Below, in pieces: positions 17,089 to 26,398 of a stretch of 64,000 bases of DNA (positions are counted from its first letter, which is position 1; every line of letters begins with the position of its first letter). The stretch is taken from assembly GCA_964350445.1 (NCBI GenBank), contig CAYGKA010000023.1:4350-68349 (forward strand), written 5' to 3'. The DNA comes from Hwanghaeella sp964350445. GTDB lineage: Bacteria; Pseudomonadota; Alphaproteobacteria; UBA8366; Aestuariispiraceae. Both the position numbers and the translations under genes were made by a program. Under the pieces are notes generated by a model. It worked only from the letters and a program-made list of their open reading frames with translations, ran no database searches and was not told where the DNA came from.

Positions 17089-18141
17089 GTGACGAAGGAA
17101 ACAGGTTTGCTAAACCTCCTGATTTCTCAGCGCCTGCCCAGGTTTGCCGCCGCACTGGCCATGTGCGCGTTGGCGTCGGCCTGCGCGGAGGTTCAATTTC
17201 TGACACATGCCGCCAAGGAAGTTGCGAACGAACCGGCAGCGGCACCGGGGCGCTCCGGCGCGTCCGCTGAAAACGGCGCCAGCTACAAGGTGGGCAAGCC
17301 CTATCGGATCAACGGCAATTGGTATTATCCGAAGGCCGACTACAAATATGTTGAGGAGGGGATAGCCTCCTGGTACGGGCCGAACTTCCACGGCAAGCCG
17401 ACCGCCAACGGTGCGGTGTTCGACATGAACAAAGTGTCCGCCGCGCACAGGACCCTTCCGCTTCCCAGCATCGTCCGGGTCACAAATTTGGAGAACGGCC
17501 GGTCCTTGAAGGTTAAGGTCAATGACCGCGGTCCGTTTGCGAAAGACCGTATCATCGACGTATCGCGGCGCACCGCGCAGCTTCTGGGGTTCGAGCGCAA
17601 GGGAACGGCCCTGGTTCGTGTCGAGATCGTCGAAGATGACAGCCGCCAACTGGCCGCCTACATGCAGGGCGGCGAACAACTGGCCGGCACCTCTTCATCC
17701 GATGCGGGCGCGCCGCCATTACCCACCGCCGCGCCGACGGTTTCCGTCAGCGGATCGGAATTGCCGCCACCGCCAGGGACGGCCTCCGCGCCGCCGCCCA
17801 GCGAGGCGTTTCAGGTGACGCCTGTTGCGTCCAGCCAGCTTCCTTCGGTGCGGTCGAGCAAGGTTCCGGATTCGGATGCGGCGATCACGCAACAAGTCGC
17901 GGTCGGCAGTCCGACAGTCTTCGTTCAGGCCGGCGCCTTCAGCCAATACGTCAATGCGCAGCGTGCGCAGATACTTCTTTCCGATATCGGAGATGTGCAT
18001 GTTGAACAGGTGTTAACCTCCACTGTCCCCCTATTTCGCATTCGTGTCGGGCCCGCCGAAACCGTGGAAGCCGCGGATTTCCTATTGAAACGGGTGATAG
18101 CTGCCGGCTATCCGGATGCGAAAATCGTCGCGGTGAATTGA
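17089..18141 (+). CDS. rlpA: RlpA-type septal lytic transglycosylase lipoprotein with SPOR domain
   Basis: A 350-residue outer-membrane lipoprotein acting on glycan strands at the septum. The lipobox LASAC places the lipidated Cys at 32. The double-psi beta-barrel domain (about 85-185) has ASWYGPNFHGKPTANGAVFD and VKVNDRGPFAKDR, the canonical RlpA motifs with the catalytic Asp. A Pro/Ser-rich linker (about 200-275) leads to a C-terminal SPOR domain (VFVQAGAFSQ to the end) that binds denuded glycans. The start is GTG at 17089 with GAAAGGG upstream. It precedes the carboxypeptidase gene, the usual alphaproteobacterial order. Confidence 0.95.
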   Translation: MTKETGLLNLLISQRLPRFAAALAMCALASACAEVQFLTHAAKEVANEPAAAPGRSGASAENGASYKVGKPYRINGNWYYPKADYKYVEEGIASWYGPNFHGKPTANGAVFDMNKVSAAHRTLPLPSIVRVTNLENGRSLKVKVNDRGPFAKDRIIDVSRRTAQLLGFERKGTALVRVEIVEDDSRQLAAYMQGGEQLAGTSSSDAGAPPLPTAAPTVSVSGSELPPPPGTASAPPPSEAFQVTPVASSQLPSVRSSKVPDSDAAITQQVAVGSPTVFVQAGAFSQYVNAQRAQILLSDIGDVHVEQVLTSTVPLFRIRVGPAETVEAADFLLKRVIAAGYPDAKIVAVN

Positions 18142-18275
18142 AGTTGGGCTTGAGATGTCACTGGCCGTTCTAGGAGCGGCCCTTGCCCAATTTGCGCCGT
18201 AAATGCAGTTTAATGGTTGAATGGCAAAAGCTGGGGGGCTGAGGCTGTTCAATCATGTCCATGGAAAGGCAGGCC

Positions 18276-19448
18276 ATGGCTCTTGTAAAAGAACCACGTT
18301 CTAGAATCCGAAACTTCGTGATGGCGTTCTTCGTGCTGGCCCTGACCGCAGGTTTGGCGGCGGGGCAGACGCGTGCGCAGGCGATAGAGACAACCGCGAA
18401 ACAAGCCTATCTGGTCGACTTCGAGACCGGCGCCGTCCTGTTGGACAAGGCGTCGGATGAGCGGATGTATCCCGCATCCATGACCAAGATGATGACCGTA
18501 TACCTGCTGATGCAGCGGTTGAAGGACGGTCGGCTCTCGCTCGACGATACCCTTTCGGTCAGCGAAAAGGCTTGGCGCAAGGGTGGATCCAAGATGTGGG
18601 TCGAAGTCGGCAAACAGGTTCGTGTCGAAGACCTGCTTCGCGGGATCGTGGTGCAGAGCGGCAATGACGCCACCATCGTCGTTGCCGAAGGCTTGGCGGG
18701 GACCGAGGATGCTTTCGCGCGGGAAATGACCGCTACGGGCCGCAAACTCGGCATGACGGGCACGCAATTCAGGAATGCCAGCGGCTGGCCGGACCCGGAA
18801 CATTATACGACCGCCCATGATTTGGCCGTATTAGCAATATCGATTATTCGCGATTTTCCCGAAATGTACCACTATTTCGCCGAAACTGAGTTCGCGTATA
18901 ACGGCATCAAGCAGCAAAATCGGAATCCTTTGCTCTATAAGGACATGGGGGCCGACGGATTGAAGACCGGGCATACCGAGGATTCTGGATATGGACTTGT
19001 TGGGTCCGCCGTGCGCGACGACCGGCGCTTGGTCGTCGTGCTGAATGGCATGACCGCCACATCCGAGAGGGCTCAGGAGTCCGAAAAACTGCTGAATTGG
19101 GGTTTCCGGGAGTGGAACAGCTACGCGCTGTTCAAGGCCGGCGAGACCGTCATGGATGCAAAGGTGTGGCTTGGAAGCGAAGGCACCGTGCCCTTGGTCG
19201 TCGATCAGGATGTATCGATCACCATGCGGCGCCGCGCCCGCAACGACCTGAAAGTCAGCGTCGAGTATGATGAACCGATCGCCGCGCCGATCGTGGCCGG
19301 CGACAAGGTCGCGACATTGCGCGTTGCAGCCCCTGGCGTGGACACTCTGGAAATCCCGCTTGCCGCCGGTGCGGAAGTCGGACAGCTCGGTCCGGTTGGA
19401 CGGCTCACGGCGGCGTTCAATTTCCTCGTTTGGGGTGAATCCGAATGA
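18276..19448 (+). CDS. dacA: D-alanyl-D-alanine carboxypeptidase (PBP5/6 family)
   Basis: A periplasmic serine DD-carboxypeptidase that trims the terminal D-Ala of peptidoglycan pentapeptides. After a signal peptide (cleavage near TRAQA) come the penicillin-binding motifs SMTK (Ser68, Lys71), SGN (128-130) and KTG (230-232). A C-terminal PBP5_C-type beta domain covers about 290-391. I start it at ATG 18276, preceded by AAAGG at suitable spacing; an ATG seven codons earlier is possible. Its last bases overlap the tmk start by 4 bases (ATGA), so translation is coupled. Confidence 0.94.
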   Translation: MALVKEPRSRIRNFVMAFFVLALTAGLAAGQTRAQAIETTAKQAYLVDFETGAVLLDKASDERMYPASMTKMMTVYLLMQRLKDGRLSLDDTLSVSEKAWRKGGSKMWVEVGKQVRVEDLLRGIVVQSGNDATIVVAEGLAGTEDAFAREMTATGRKLGMTGTQFRNASGWPDPEHYTTAHDLAVLAISIIRDFPEMYHYFAETEFAYNGIKQQNRNPLLYKDMGADGLKTGHTEDSGYGLVGSAVRDDRRLVVVLNGMTATSERAQESEKLLNWGFREWNSYALFKAGETVMDAKVWLGSEGTVPLVVDQDVSITMRRRARNDLKVSVEYDEPIAAPIVAGDKVATLRVAAPGVDTLEIPLAAGAEVGQLGPVGRLTAAFNFLVWGESE

Positions 19449-20116
19449 GGGAAGGGGGCGGATCCGCATCTCGCGGCCCGCGCGGGCGCCTCGTAACCTT
19501 CGAAGGGGGCGAAGGCGCCGGCAAATCCACTCAATTGGCCCTGTTGGCGGAACACCTCCGGAAAAGAGGTGTCGATGTCGTCGAAACCCGGGAACCGGGC
19601 GGATCACCCGGCGCGGAAGCGATCCGGGAATTGCTGCTGGACCCGGACAACAAGGGCTGGCCGCCGATGACCGAAGCCCTGCTGCATTTCGCGGCCCGCA
19701 GCGATCACATGACACGGATCGTAGAACCCGCCTTGGCGTCCGGAAAATGGGTGCTTTGCGACCGCTTCACTGATTCAACCATGGCCTATCAAGGGGTCGC
19801 GCAGGGGCTCGGCTCCTCGGTGATCGAACAGCTCTCGGCTTTGACGCTCAAGGGCCGCAAACCCGATCTCACCATCGTCCTGGATCTCGATCCGGAAATC
19901 GGCATGAAGCGCCTTGCCGAGCGGGGAGGGAAGCCGACCCGCTACGACCTGATGGACATCTCCTTCCACCGCCGGCTTCGTGAAGCCTTCCTGATGATCG
20001 TCAGAAGCGATCCCGCGCGCTGCGTCGTCGTCGATGCGACCTATTCGGAAGATTTCGTGGCCGAAATGGTTTCCGGCGCGGTTCTCGACCGTTTGGAACT
20101 AGACCTTGCCAGTTGA
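19445..20116 (+). CDS. tmk: Thymidylate kinase
   Basis: A 223-residue enzyme that phosphorylates dTMP to dTDP. The P-loop is FEGGEGAGKST (19-29), the DRx motif with substrate contacts is DRFTDSTMAYQG, and the DR-E-P loop reads TREPGG. The N-terminus is slightly extended by a Gly-rich stretch. Its start overlaps dacA by 4 bases, and its end overlaps the holB start by 11 bases, indicating a coupled operon. tmk-holB adjacency is widely conserved. Confidence 0.97.
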   Translation: MREGGGSASRGPRGRLVTFEGGEGAGKSTQLALLAEHLRKRGVDVVETREPGGSPGAEAIRELLLDPDNKGWPPMTEALLHFAARSDHMTRIVEPALASGKWVLCDRFTDSTMAYQGVAQGLGSSVIEQLSALTLKGRKPDLTIVLDLDPEIGMKRLAERGGKPTRYDLMDISFHRRLREAFLMIVRSDPARCVVVDATYSEDFVAEMVSGAVLDRLELDLAS

Positions 20117-21212
20117 CGACGGCGCGGCCCTGACGTCGGCCGCGATTTCCCTACCCCTGATCGGACATGAAACCGCGGAAGCGGGTTTGCTGAAGGCCTG
20201 GAATTCCGGCCGGTTTCCGCATGCCTGGTTGATCACGGGGCCCCGCGGGGTGGGCAAGGCCACGCTGGCCATGAAAATGGCCCGGTTCGTCCTTTCGCAA
20301 TCCGCTGGTGGCGGCGCCCAGGGGGAAGGGGGCGGCCTGTTCGGGGACGCGCCCTTGCCGCTGGATAATTTGGATACCGATCCGGACACCTCATTGGCGA
20401 GGCGGATGGTCGCCGGCGGCCATTCCGATTTCCGACTGCTCAGGAAGCGGGAGGACAAAACCGTCATTCAAATCGAGCAAACCCGGGAGGTTGTCGACTT
20501 CGCCTATATGACGCCGGCGGAAGGCGGCTGGAAAGTCATCGTGGTGGACAGCGTCGACGACATGAATCACAACAGCGCGAACGCGCTTTTGAAAGCGCTT
20601 GAAGAACCACCCTCCAAGGCCCTGTTTCTGCTTATTTCCCACGCGCCGGGCGGTCTTTTGCTCACGATCCGGTCCCGGTGCCGGTCGCTGAAGCTGACGG
20701 GTGTGCCGAAAGACGGGATCGTAGCCCTTCTGAGCGCGGTACGGCCCGACCTTTCCGTTGAGGAGAGGGCCGTCCTGGCGGCTTTGGGTGATGGCAGTCC
20801 CGGCCGTGCGATCCATTTCGCCGAACAGGGGGCGGTTGATCTCTACCGCGCCTTGGTCGAATTGGCGTCCAACGCAAATCGGCTGGATATGGCGCTGGTC
20901 ATGAAAATGGGCGACCAGTTGGCCAAGAAGGGCGCCGAGGACGCATTCGAAATGCTGTCCGACCTGCTGGACCATGCGTTGCTGCGCGCGATCAAGGCCG
21001 CGGCAATAGGCCGGCCGCTGGAGGATATCCTTCCCGGCGACGGGGCCGTCTGGGCGCGGCTGGTACTGCCGGAGCAGATCCCGCTATGGTCGGATGCCAG
21101 GACCGATATCAAAGCTGTCCTGGACAAAGCGGGGGCGCCCGCCCATCTTGGTCGAAAGCATGTACTGGTGAATGCTTTTATCCGGCTTGAGCAGGCCGCG
21201 CAGGCTCGCTAA
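20106..21212 (+). CDS. holB: DNA polymerase III subunit delta prime
   Basis: The 368-residue clamp-loader AAA+ subunit. Walker A is GPRGVGKAT (45-53). The region after it carries a Gly-rich insertion (GGGAQGEGGG) and lacks the four-cysteine zinc module of many clamp-loader subunits. The conserved core NALLKALEEPPSKALFLLIS and the sensor 1/arginine-finger segment TIRSRCRSLKL (SRC motif) are intact. The start is TTG at 20106, inside tmk, chosen because the frame has no better start before the conserved N-terminus. It is followed 118 bases later by metG. Confidence 0.93.
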   Translation: MPVDDGAALTSAAISLPLIGHETAEAGLLKAWNSGRFPHAWLITGPRGVGKATLAMKMARFVLSQSAGGGAQGEGGGLFGDAPLPLDNLDTDPDTSLARRMVAGGHSDFRLLRKREDKTVIQIEQTREVVDFAYMTPAEGGWKVIVVDSVDDMNHNSANALLKALEEPPSKALFLLISHAPGGLLLTIRSRCRSLKLTGVPKDGIVALLSAVRPDLSVEERAVLAALGDGSPGRAIHFAEQGAVDLYRALVELASNANRLDMALVMKMGDQLAKKGAEDAFEMLSDLLDHALLRAIKAAAIGRPLEDILPGDGAVWARLVLPEQIPLWSDARTDIKAVLDKAGAPAHLGRKHVLVNAFIRLEQAAQAR

Positions 21213-21330
21213 ACCAACGCAGCAGATTACCTTTTCACACGCGATGCTCTGCCGTATCCGTACGGGGAGCGTTATTCCATGGCCGACTTCCGGGTAAGCG
21301 GACCGGCGGCGGGCAAAGACGGACCGGAAC

Positions 21331-22866
21331 ATGAAGCGATATTATCTCTCGACGGCGATCTCCTATGTGAATGGCAAGCCCCATCTGGGCCATGCCTATG
21401 AAGTCATCTCGGCCGACGTCATCGCGCGTTTCATGCGTCTGGACGGTCACCAGGTCTTCTTTTTGACCGGCACCGACGAACACGGCCAGAAAGTGGAGAA
21501 GACCGCACGCAATGCAGGCAAGGAGCCTGGTGAGTTTTGCGACGAGATCGCCGGAGCTTTCCTGGACATGGCCCGCGACCTGGACATTTCCAACGACGAC
21601 TTCATCCGCACGACAGAACCGCGCCATCATGAGAGCGTGCAGGATCTGTGGCGCAAGATCGATGCGAACGGAGATATCTATCTAGGCAAATACGCCGGCT
21701 GGTATTCTGTCCGGGACGAAGCCTTTTTCGGTGAGGACGAGTTGACGAAAGGCGAGGGGGGCAAGTTGTTCGCCCCGTCCGGCGCCGAAGTCGAATGGGT
21801 CGAAGAACCCAGTTATTTCTTCAAGTTGTCGGCCTATACCGACAAACTGCTTCAGCTTTACACGGACAATCCCGGGTTCATCCAACCCGACTACCGCCGC
21901 AACGAGATCGTCAATTTCGTGAAACAGGGACTGACGGATCTGTCGGTCTCCCGCACCAGCTTCAATTGGGGGATTCCGGTGCCGGGCGATCCGGACCACA
22001 TCATGTATGTCTGGCTCGACGCGTTGACGAACTACATCACCGGCGTCGGGTATCCGGACACGGAGAGCGAGAGCTACAAGACGTTCTGGCCGGCCGACCT
22101 GCATATCGTCGGCAAGGACATCATGCGGTTCCACACCATCTATTGGCCGGCCTTCCTGATGTCCGCGGGACTGCCCTTGCCAAAGCGCGTTTTCGGCCAT
22201 GGATTCCTGAATATCGAAGGCGAGAAGATGTCGAAGTCGCTCGGCAACGTCATCACGCCGCAATCGATGGTCGACGAGTTCGGCCTTGATCAGGTTCGTT
22301 ACTTCCTGATGCGTGAAGTGCCCTACGGCAACGACGGATCGTTCTCCAAGGAAAGCATGGTCCATCGGATCAACAGCGATTTGGCGAATGATTTCGGGAA
22401 CTTGTCGCAGCGCGTTCTGAGCATGATTGCAAAGAACTGCGACGGCGTGGTGCCGACACCCGGACCTTTCAGCGACGAGGACAAGGCCCTGACGGGCGCC
22501 GCCTTGGGCGTGGCCGACGCGATGCGGGCCGCGATGAAGGACCAGGCCATTCACCGGGCCCTGGAAGCGGCATGGAAAGTGGTTGGTGACGCGAACCGTT
22601 ATGTCGACCAGCAGGCGCCCTGGGCCCTGCGGAAAAGCGATCCGGACCGCATGGCGACGGTGCTTTACGTCCTGGCCGACGTTATCAGGATGCTTGGGAT
22701 TTATGCCCAACCGGTCGTGCCCGGATCCGCCTCGAGGATGCTGGACCAGTTGGCTGTGGCGGAAGACGCACGCGACTTCGCGTCGCTGTCTGTGTCCCTG
22801 CCGCCGGGAACGGCCCTGCCGAAGCCGGAGCCGGTGTTTCCCCGTTATCAGGAGCCGGAAGAGTAG
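21331..22866 (+). CDS. metG: Methionyl-tRNA synthetase
   Basis: A class I aminoacyl-tRNA synthetase of 511 residues. The HIGH-type motif is PHLGHAYE (17-24) and KMSKS lies at 299-303. The connective peptide lacks the Cys zinc knuckles of the E. coli enzyme, and there is no C-terminal tRNA-binding extension, so it is the short zinc-free form usual in alphaproteobacteria. The anticodon-binding helical domain contains NRYVDQQAPWALRKSD. It is followed after 7 bases by tatD, the common metG-tatD-MBL order. Confidence 0.97.
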   Translation: MKRYYLSTAISYVNGKPHLGHAYEVISADVIARFMRLDGHQVFFLTGTDEHGQKVEKTARNAGKEPGEFCDEIAGAFLDMARDLDISNDDFIRTTEPRHHESVQDLWRKIDANGDIYLGKYAGWYSVRDEAFFGEDELTKGEGGKLFAPSGAEVEWVEEPSYFFKLSAYTDKLLQLYTDNPGFIQPDYRRNEIVNFVKQGLTDLSVSRTSFNWGIPVPGDPDHIMYVWLDALTNYITGVGYPDTESESYKTFWPADLHIVGKDIMRFHTIYWPAFLMSAGLPLPKRVFGHGFLNIEGEKMSKSLGNVITPQSMVDEFGLDQVRYFLMREVPYGNDGSFSKESMVHRINSDLANDFGNLSQRVLSMIAKNCDGVVPTPGPFSDEDKALTGAALGVADAMRAAMKDQAIHRALEAAWKVVGDANRYVDQQAPWALRKSDPDRMATVLYVLADVIRMLGIYAQPVVPGSASRMLDQLAVAEDARDFASLSVSLPPGTALPKPEPVFPRYQEPEE

Positions 22867-22873
22867 GGGTCCC

Positions 22874-23668
22874 ATGCTAGTCGACAGTCATTGCCACCTG
22901 GATTTCCTAGATCGAAACGGTGTCGACCTAGACGAGGTCGTCGCCCGTGCGGGCCGCGCCGGCGTCGGCCTCATGGTGACCATCTGCACGAAAGTGACGG
23001 AGTTTCCGGCAATCCTGGCGATCGCGGAACGCTTCCCCAATGTCTATTGCAGCGTCGGTATTCACCCGCATGAGGCGGAGTCCGAACCGGCGGTGACGGC
23101 ACAACGGCTGATCGAGATGGCGCGTCACCCGAAAGTGGTCGGGATCGGTGAGACGGGCTTGGACTATTTCTATGAACACAGCCCGCGGGAGGCGCAGCAG
23201 AAAAGCTTCCGCGCCCATATCGCCGCGGCGCGCGAAACCGGCCTGCCGCTGATCGTTCATACGCGCGATGCGGATGAAGACACGATCGGCATCATGCGGG
23301 AAGAACATGAAAAAGGCGCTTATCCCGGCCTTATTCACTGTTTCAGCAGTTCGGCCTGGCTCGCCCGGGAAGCTGTCTCCATGGGGTTCGGCATTTCCGT
23401 TTCGGGGATCGTCACATTCAAGACGGCGGATGCCTTGCGCGATGCGGTGTCGGAGGTCGCGCTGGACAAACTTCTGGTCGAGACGGATGCGCCTTATCTC
23501 GCCCCGGTGCCGAAGCGCGGCAAACAGAACGAGCCGGCTTTCGTCGTCCATACCGCCGAGCGTCTGGCCGCGTTGAAGGGCGTTTCGACCGGCGAGTTGG
23601 AAGAAAAGACGACAGAGAATTTCTTGAATCTTTTCAAGAAAGTGGATCCGTCCGCTCTCGCAGCGTGA
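22874..23668 (+). CDS. TatD-family metal-dependent hydrolase/DNase
   Basis: A 264-residue TIM-barrel amidohydrolase-like enzyme; relatives are 3'-5' exonucleases and D-aminoacyl-tRNA deacylase-like proteins. The metal ligands are seen in SHCHLD (His at 7 and 9), GETGLDY (Glu), IVHTRDA (His), IHCFSSS (His) and LVETDAPYL (Asp). ATG at 22874 is right after metG; longer reading would lie inside metG. It overlaps no neighbour and lies 22 bases before the MBL hydrolase gene. Confidence 0.95.
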   Translation: MLVDSHCHLDFLDRNGVDLDEVVARAGRAGVGLMVTICTKVTEFPAILAIAERFPNVYCSVGIHPHEAESEPAVTAQRLIEMARHPKVVGIGETGLDYFYEHSPREAQQKSFRAHIAAARETGLPLIVHTRDADEDTIGIMREEHEKGAYPGLIHCFSSSAWLAREAVSMGFGISVSGIVTFKTADALRDAVSEVALDKLLVETDAPYLAPVPKRGKQNEPAFVVHTAERLAALKGVSTGELEEKTTENFLNLFKKVDPSALAA

Positions 23669-23690
23669 TAAGGGCCGGGGGGCGGTGTCG

Positions 23691-24446
23691 ATGCGCGTAA
23701 CGATTTTGGGATGCGGCTCCTCCGGCGGGGTGCCCAGGATCGGCAACGATTGGGGCGATTGCGACCCTGCCAATCCAAAGAACCGCCGACGCCGCTGTTC
23801 AATCTTGATAGAACAGGACGAGACCGTTTTGCTGGTCGATACCGCGCCGGACATGCGCGAACAGCTCTTGGACGCCGATGTTCAGCGGCTGGACGCCGTG
23901 TTCTTCACCCATTCCCATGCGGATCAGGCCCACGGCGTGGACGATTTGCGCGTTTTCTACATCCGCGACCGCGGCCGGCTGGTCCCGATCTATGGCGATG
24001 ATGAGACGATCTACACCTTGAAGCGGCGTTTCGACTACTGCTTCACCCAGGTTGCCGGATATCCGGCAATTCTCGAACCGAATGTGTTGGCGGGTCCGGC
24101 AACGGTCGGGCCGATCACGATGGAACCGTTTACCGTCGACCATGGCCATATCCAAGCGCTCGGTTACCGGTTCGGGCGGGTCGGCTATGTCCCCGATGTC
24201 AACGAGTTGCCGGATGACGCCAAGGAAATGCTCGCGGGACTGGATGTCCTCATCCTCGACGCCTTGCGTCGCCGTCCCCACCCGTCCCACGCGCATCTGG
24301 ACCGGACGCTAGACTGGATGGCGGAACTCAAGCCGAAACGCGGTATCCTCACCAACATGCATATCGATCTGGACTACGACACACTGATCCGCGAACTGCC
24401 GGAGGGCGTGGAACCCGCGTTTGACGGCATGGTGATAGAAGCCTGA
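23691..24446 (+). CDS. MBL-fold metal hydrolase, PhnP-like
   Basis: A 252-residue metallo-beta-lactamase-fold enzyme. The N-terminus VTILGCGSSGGVPRIG and the metal motif FFTHSHADQAHG (HxHxDH type) match the PhnP/YcbX-like phosphodiesterase branch. A later Asp ligand lies in LDVLILDALR and a His in TNMHIDLDY. ATG at 23691 is preferred to GTG at 23685 because the G-rich ribosome-binding site would be too close to the latter. It follows tatD in the metG run, a conserved arrangement of unknown reason. The substrate is probably a cyclic or ester phosphodiester. Confidence 0.9.
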   Translation: MRVTILGCGSSGGVPRIGNDWGDCDPANPKNRRRRCSILIEQDETVLLVDTAPDMREQLLDADVQRLDAVFFTHSHADQAHGVDDLRVFYIRDRGRLVPIYGDDETIYTLKRRFDYCFTQVAGYPAILEPNVLAGPATVGPITMEPFTVDHGHIQALGYRFGRVGYVPDVNELPDDAKEMLAGLDVLILDALRRRPHPSHAHLDRTLDWMAELKPKRGILTNMHIDLDYDTLIRELPEGVEPAFDGMVIEA

Positions 24447-24524
24447 GCGGAGTAGGGAGCAGGAGGGGGTTGGCACCGGGCTCCCGTATTGCGTCGGCCC
24501 CGTCATTCCACGTTAGAGACGCCT

Positions 24525-26258
24525 TTAGGCCGACTCATCGCTGTTACGAATACTGCTGATGAAACTCTCCGTTTCCTGTTTGAGAAGGGAACTGTTCCGC
24601 GAGAGTTCATTGGCCGAAGCCTGCAGTTCTTCCGTTGCCCCGCCGGTCGAGGTCGCATCCTCCGAGACCGATCCGATATCAGCGATCACGCTGTTTATCC
24701 GATCGCTCGCCGCCCGTGCCGCGCGCGCGACCTCACCGGTCGTCGCGGCCTGCTCTTCGACCGCGCCGGCGATAGAGGTCATGGTGGAATTGGTCCGGTT
24801 CACGGCCTCGGTGATCAGTTCCACGGCCTTCGTCGACGCCGCTATTTCGTTCAGCATGTTGGATACTTGAGCACCGATGTCCTCAGTGGCCTTTTGCGTT
24901 TGCGAGGCCAGCGACTTCACCTCGTTCGCCACGACGGCAAAACCTTTTCCGGCATCACCGGCGCGGGCAGCCTCGATGGTCGCGTTCAGGGCGAGCAGGT
25001 TGGTTTGAGCGGCGATATCCGAAATCAGCGAAACGATGTCGTTAATTTTTCCACTGGCGGCGTTGAGGGCCGCAACCTTTTCACCGGCGGAGGCGGCCTG
25101 CAGCGCCGCATCGTTCGTCAGCCGTGACGTCTCTGTAACCTGTGTTGCGACCTCTTCGACCGCTTTGTTGACCTCTGAAACGGACTCCGTCACGGCGCTG
25201 ATATCTTGGCCTGCATCATTTGCAGCGGCCCGGACATTGTTCGACCGGGACGCCGTACGGTTGGCGATGTCGCTCACGTCATTGGACGTGGACGAGAGTT
25301 GGGTTGCGGAAGACGAAAGCGCCTGGATCACACCGCCGACCGCGGACTGAAATTGATCGGCGAGTTTGTTAAGGGTCTCCCTCTGCTTCCTGGATGTTTC
25401 AATGCGGAAGGCGTCCTGTTCCTTACGATATTTATCGGCTGCGCGGCTTTCTTGTTTGAAACGGTACATCGCCTTGCACAGCGCCTTTACTTCCGGCGGG
25501 TTTTCATATTCCGGAACCCATGCATCCAAATCGCCTTCGGCCAGTTCGCTTTGCACTTTCGATACATGCACGATCCGTGGGACCACGAACTGCGTCGCAA
25601 AATATCCGGCCAAAACCAGCACAAGGGTTACCGAAATGGAGACCGCAAGGGTCACATAGAGGGCCAGCGTGCCGCTGCGTTCCAAACTCAACAATGAAGC
25701 GAACAGGGCGGCATCCGAAGTCTTCTTCAGCGCTAGGGTATTCTCTCGAAGATCGGCAACGGCATCGCCGATTTTCGCCGCGGCCGCGTCGAAATCGCCC
25801 ATGATTTTGTTTCCGGCCTCAGGGCCGCCAGCGATGTAGGCTCGGGCCATTGTGTCGCCCATCTGATGATATGGGCCGAAAGCTTCGGTAGAGGCGGAAA
25901 TAGCATTGACGATTTTCGTGGCGCCAAGGTCCTTGGCGAGGGCGAGGGCGCTGGTTGCGTCCGCCCGGAAGGCATCGGCATAGGCGTTGGCTTCATCAAT
26001 GCCGTCGTTCAGACCGTCCAAACCGCGGGTGGCGGATATGTCGGTGAACCATTGTTGAACTTGCGCCGTTGAAAAGCGCATTTCTTCAATGAGGAGGACG
26101 AGGCTGTTGACCTTCGCATCCACGGCGAGAATATCGGTCTCGATCACGGTAACCGAGGTGGATTGCCGATTCTGGAAATATGCTGAGACGGCGGCGTTCA
26201 CCAACGCAAGGATGATAAGGAATCCGAACGTGAGCAGAACTTGTTTCCGCAGTGTCAT
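24525..26258 (-). CDS. Methyl-accepting chemotaxis protein
   Basis: A 577-residue membrane chemoreceptor. TM1 is at about 8-28, a periplasmic helical bundle sensor follows (about 30-200), and TM2 (about 205-228) has LYVTLAVSISVTLVLVLAG. A HAMP-like linker leads to the cytoplasmic signalling hairpin, whose tip reads ARAGDAGKGFAVVANEVKSL, the CheA/CheW contact. There is no C-terminal CheR-binding pentapeptide; it ends SIRNSDESA. No che genes are nearby, so it is a stand-alone receptor. It converges on the MBL hydrolase gene. Confidence 0.94.
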   Translation of the reverse strand: MTLRKQVLLTFGFLIILALVNAAVSAYFQNRQSTSVTVIETDILAVDAKVNSLVLLIEEMRFSTAQVQQWFTDISATRGLDGLNDGIDEANAYADAFRADATSALALAKDLGATKIVNAISASTEAFGPYHQMGDTMARAYIAGGPEAGNKIMGDFDAAAAKIGDAVADLRENTLALKKTSDAALFASLLSLERSGTLALYVTLAVSISVTLVLVLAGYFATQFVVPRIVHVSKVQSELAEGDLDAWVPEYENPPEVKALCKAMYRFKQESRAADKYRKEQDAFRIETSRKQRETLNKLADQFQSAVGGVIQALSSSATQLSSTSNDVSDIANRTASRSNNVRAAANDAGQDISAVTESVSEVNKAVEEVATQVTETSRLTNDAALQAASAGEKVAALNAASGKINDIVSLISDIAAQTNLLALNATIEAARAGDAGKGFAVVANEVKSLASQTQKATEDIGAQVSNMLNEIAASTKAVELITEAVNRTNSTMTSIAGAVEEQAATTGEVARAARAASDRINSVIADIGSVSEDATSTGGATEELQASANELSRNSSLLKQETESFISSIRNSDESA

Positions 26259-26398
26259 TATATTCTCCCCGCGATGAATTGTTTCGGGGGCGATTTAGAC
26301 TTTTATGCTCTATAAGGCAATAATCTTATACATGAGTGCCGACGGCCGCAGAAGCTTTGGTTTGAACACCCCGCATGGGGCCGTAGCGACCCGCCGGC